In this document: piece after piece, positions 62,545 to 64,000 of the stretch | How the letters are laid out: every line of letters begins with the position of its first letter | How positions within the stretch are numbered: the first letter of the stretch is position 1 | NCBI RefSeq assembly: GCF_904063065.1 | Contig: NZ_CAJFCL010000013.1 | Location: 1 to 64,000 of the forward strand | Length of the DNA stretch: 64,000 nt | Reading direction: 5' to 3' | DNA from: Pseudomonas paraversuta | GTDB taxonomy: Bacteria > Pseudomonadota > Gammaproteobacteria > Pseudomonadales > Pseudomonadaceae | Position numbers and translations under genes: made by a program | Notes under the pieces: model-generated | What the model was told of the DNA's origin: nothing | Databases searched by the model: none | Seen by the model: only the letters and a program-made list of their open reading frames with translations

Positions 62545-64000
62545 GACTGCTGCCCACAAAAGGTGCCAGCCCGGCCCGGGCCAGCACTTGCAGCGAGTAC
62601 GGCTGATAGGTACGGGTGCTTTCGTCACGCACGAACAGCGGATCGGCAAACAGGCCCGGGGCGTAGCCCTGACGCTGCAAATCGACCTTGCGCAACTTGA
62701 AGGTGCTGGTCATGTCAGCCGTCGCTGAGACCCGCACAAACATCGGCGCCGCATAACGTGGCAAGCGCGCTTCGGTCAGGTCATAGAACGCCTGGGGATC
62801 AAAGGTGTGGCCGGCCTGCATCAGGATCGCCGCCATGCCCGCCCGGCCTTCGTGTTCCGGCACTTGCACGCCATACACATTGATCAGTTCCAGTCCCGGC
62901 AAGTCACTGAGGGTATCGGCGACTTCCAGGGTGGAAACGTTTTCGCTTTTCCAGCGAAAGGTATCGCCGATACGGTCGACGAAATAGAAATAACCGTCGT
63001 CGTCATAGCGCAACAGATCGCCGGAACTCCAGTACGCATCTCCGGCCTGGAACACGTTGCGGCGGATCTTGCTTTCGCTGGCAGCGGCGCTGGTATAGCC
63101 CTCGAAACGCCCCCCGCCGATCTGCGGATGATTGACGATGAAACCCATCGCCTCACCCACTTCACCCGGCTGACAGAGCTGATAGAAACCCTGTTCGTCC
63201 CGTGGATGGGTGTCACTTTCAACGTCGTAGCGCACCAGCCGCAGATTGGTCCGGCTCCAGTCCGGTACCCGGCCGCACGAGCCCACATAGTTGTCGACGT
63301 TGATCAGATTCGCGTTGGCCTCGGTGGCGCCCCAGCCTTCAAACACCTGGATCGGGCCGAAGCGCTCAAGCCAGCGCTGCCACGACTCGGACGTCAGGCC
63401 GGCGCCGAGCATGTAACGCAAACTGTGCTCCCGCTCCCCGGCCACTACGGGCTGGTTGAGCAAGTAGCGGCAAATTTCACCGATGTACTGGAACACCGTG
63501 ATGTTATTGCGGCGTACGTCCTGCCAGAACTCACGCACACTGAACTTGCGCCGCACCACAATGCTGGCACCGACACGCAATGCGGTAGAGGTCACCGAAG
63601 TCGCCGCAGCTCCGTGGTACAGCGGCAGGCAGCAATAAAACACGTCCTGGGCAGTGGCCCCCATGGTGACTTCCATCACATCACCCGAAGACATCCAGCG
63701 CATATGGCTGTAGCGCGCAGCCTTGGGCAAACCGGTGGTGCCCGAGGTGAAAATCAGCAAAGTGGTGCTTTCAGCCGTAATGGCTGCGCGCACTTCACGG
63801 GCAAAAGCTGTGTCCGCAGCGCGGGCAATCTGCTCGCTAAAGCTCTGGTCGACACAGGCCGGCAACACGCGGTCGTGGGGGTTTTCCGGATCTTCAATCA
63901 ACCACCACGGCACATCCGGCAAGCCTTCGGTGGACAACAGGTTGTCCAGGCATTCCTCACCGACCACCACGGCCTTGGCCTCAGTGGTCTGCAGTGCGTG
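62537..64000 (-). CDS. Acyl-CoA synthetase of the FATP/ACSVL (bile acid-CoA ligase-like) family, N-terminus outside window
   Basis: About 487 residues are visible and the frame is open at the window edge. The AMP-binding motif is LLIFTSGTTGLPKAARYSH. FQYIGEICRYLLNQP and QVFEGWGATEAN are typical of the FATP subfamily, VEFFGATE there being the A5 motif. YFVDRIGDTFRWKSENVST is the hinge/A8 motif and STFKLRKVDLQRQGYAPG contains the conserved C-terminal Lys. Mammalian bile acid-CoA ligase belongs to this subfamily. It would activate the carboxyl side chain of the substrate, the first cytosolic step of the block. Confidence 0.9.
   Translation of the reverse strand, partial: HALQTTEAKAVVVGEECLDNLLSTEGLPDVPWWLIEDPENPHDRVLPACVDQSFSEQIARAADTAFAREVRAAITAESTTLLIFTSGTTGLPKAARYSHMRWMSSGDVMEVTMGATAQDVFYCCLPLYHGAAATSVTSTALRVGASIVVRRKFSVREFWQDVRRNNITVFQYIGEICRYLLNQPVVAGEREHSLRYMLGAGLTSESWQRWLERFGPIQVFEGWGATEANANLINVDNYVGSCGRVPDWSRTNLRLVRYDVESDTHPRDEQGFYQLCQPGEVGEAMGFIVNHPQIGGGRFEGYTSAAASESKIRRNVFQAGDAYWSSGDLLRYDDDGYFYFVDRIGDTFRWKSENVSTLEVADTLSDLPGLELINVYGVQVPEHEGRAGMAAILMQAGHTFDPQAFYDLTEARLPRYAAPMFVRVSATADMTSTFKLRKVDLQRQGYAPGLFADPLFVRDESTRTYQPYSLQVLARAGLAPFVGSSHE

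Overview
The window looks like chromosomal DNA of a Pseudomonas, most likely of the fluorescens complex. It is GC-rich with strong third-position GC bias. It carries mirrored GTAGGAGCGAGC / GCTCGCTCCTAC REP pairs, MexEF-OprN, Cti and a cobalamin-riboswitch cobalt-uptake operon. The run nfuA, cti, metH, cysI, DUF934, sohB, phosphatase, SCP2, phosphotransferase, SDR (about 37,000-51,200) matches the Pseudomonas core gene order as I remember it from P. aeruginosa. I see no tRNA, rRNA, insertion sequence or CRISPR array.

Layout. 1-3,596: 3' part of a large RHS/TccC-like protein whose variable tip contains an F-box-like motif. 4,014-13,672: a hydroxyproline-type catabolic region. It has a six-gene operon (ABC uptake of an amino acid, an AcnX-type cis-3-hydroxyproline dehydratase and a Ser/Cys proline-racemase-family enzyme), a second operon (DapA-family deaminase and MHS-family permease) behind the same TCGTATACGA palindrome, and a convergent reductase of the Pyr2C reductase family. 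A 270-bp tandem duplication rich in REPs lies between them. 13,735-15,876: a HAD phosphatase fused to mannitol-1-phosphate dehydrogenase, probably for mannitol synthesis as an osmolyte. 16,445-19,784: a secreted alpha/beta hydrolase divergent from a TonB-dependent receptor. 20,052-25,897: mexEF-oprN. 26,137-27,189: a TPR protein. 27,271-34,449: a sensory module of hybrid kinase, CheR, CheB, a second REC-kinase and two single-domain receivers, with no chemoreceptor, CheA or CheW.

34,531-36,967: B12 riboswitch, cbtB, cbtA, cobE, cobM (cobalt uptake and corrin synthesis). This connects to the B12-dependent methionine synthase metH at 40,211, which has a MetR-like box upstream. 37,064-51,210 is the core block.

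51,411-64,000 is accessory: a Gfo/Idh/MocA oxidoreductase and then a long minus-strand catabolic block. In transcription order this is a FATP-type acyl-CoA ligase (cut by the window edge), an MBL hydrolase, a DUF1302 outer-membrane protein, an SCP-x/Ltp2-like thiolase or aldolase, a DUF35-MaoC fusion, an extradiol dioxygenase, IpdA-like and IpdB-like ring hydrolase subunits, an enoyl-CoA hydratase and an IpdC-like flavoenzyme. These are the families known from bacterial degradation of steroids and bile acids. I infer that the block degrades a polycyclic steroid or terpenoid acid; the exact substrate cannot be read from this window.

Start codons were chosen from Shine-Dalgarno spacing and translational overlaps. 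All functional assignments come from motif and family recognition by eye, without database searches.
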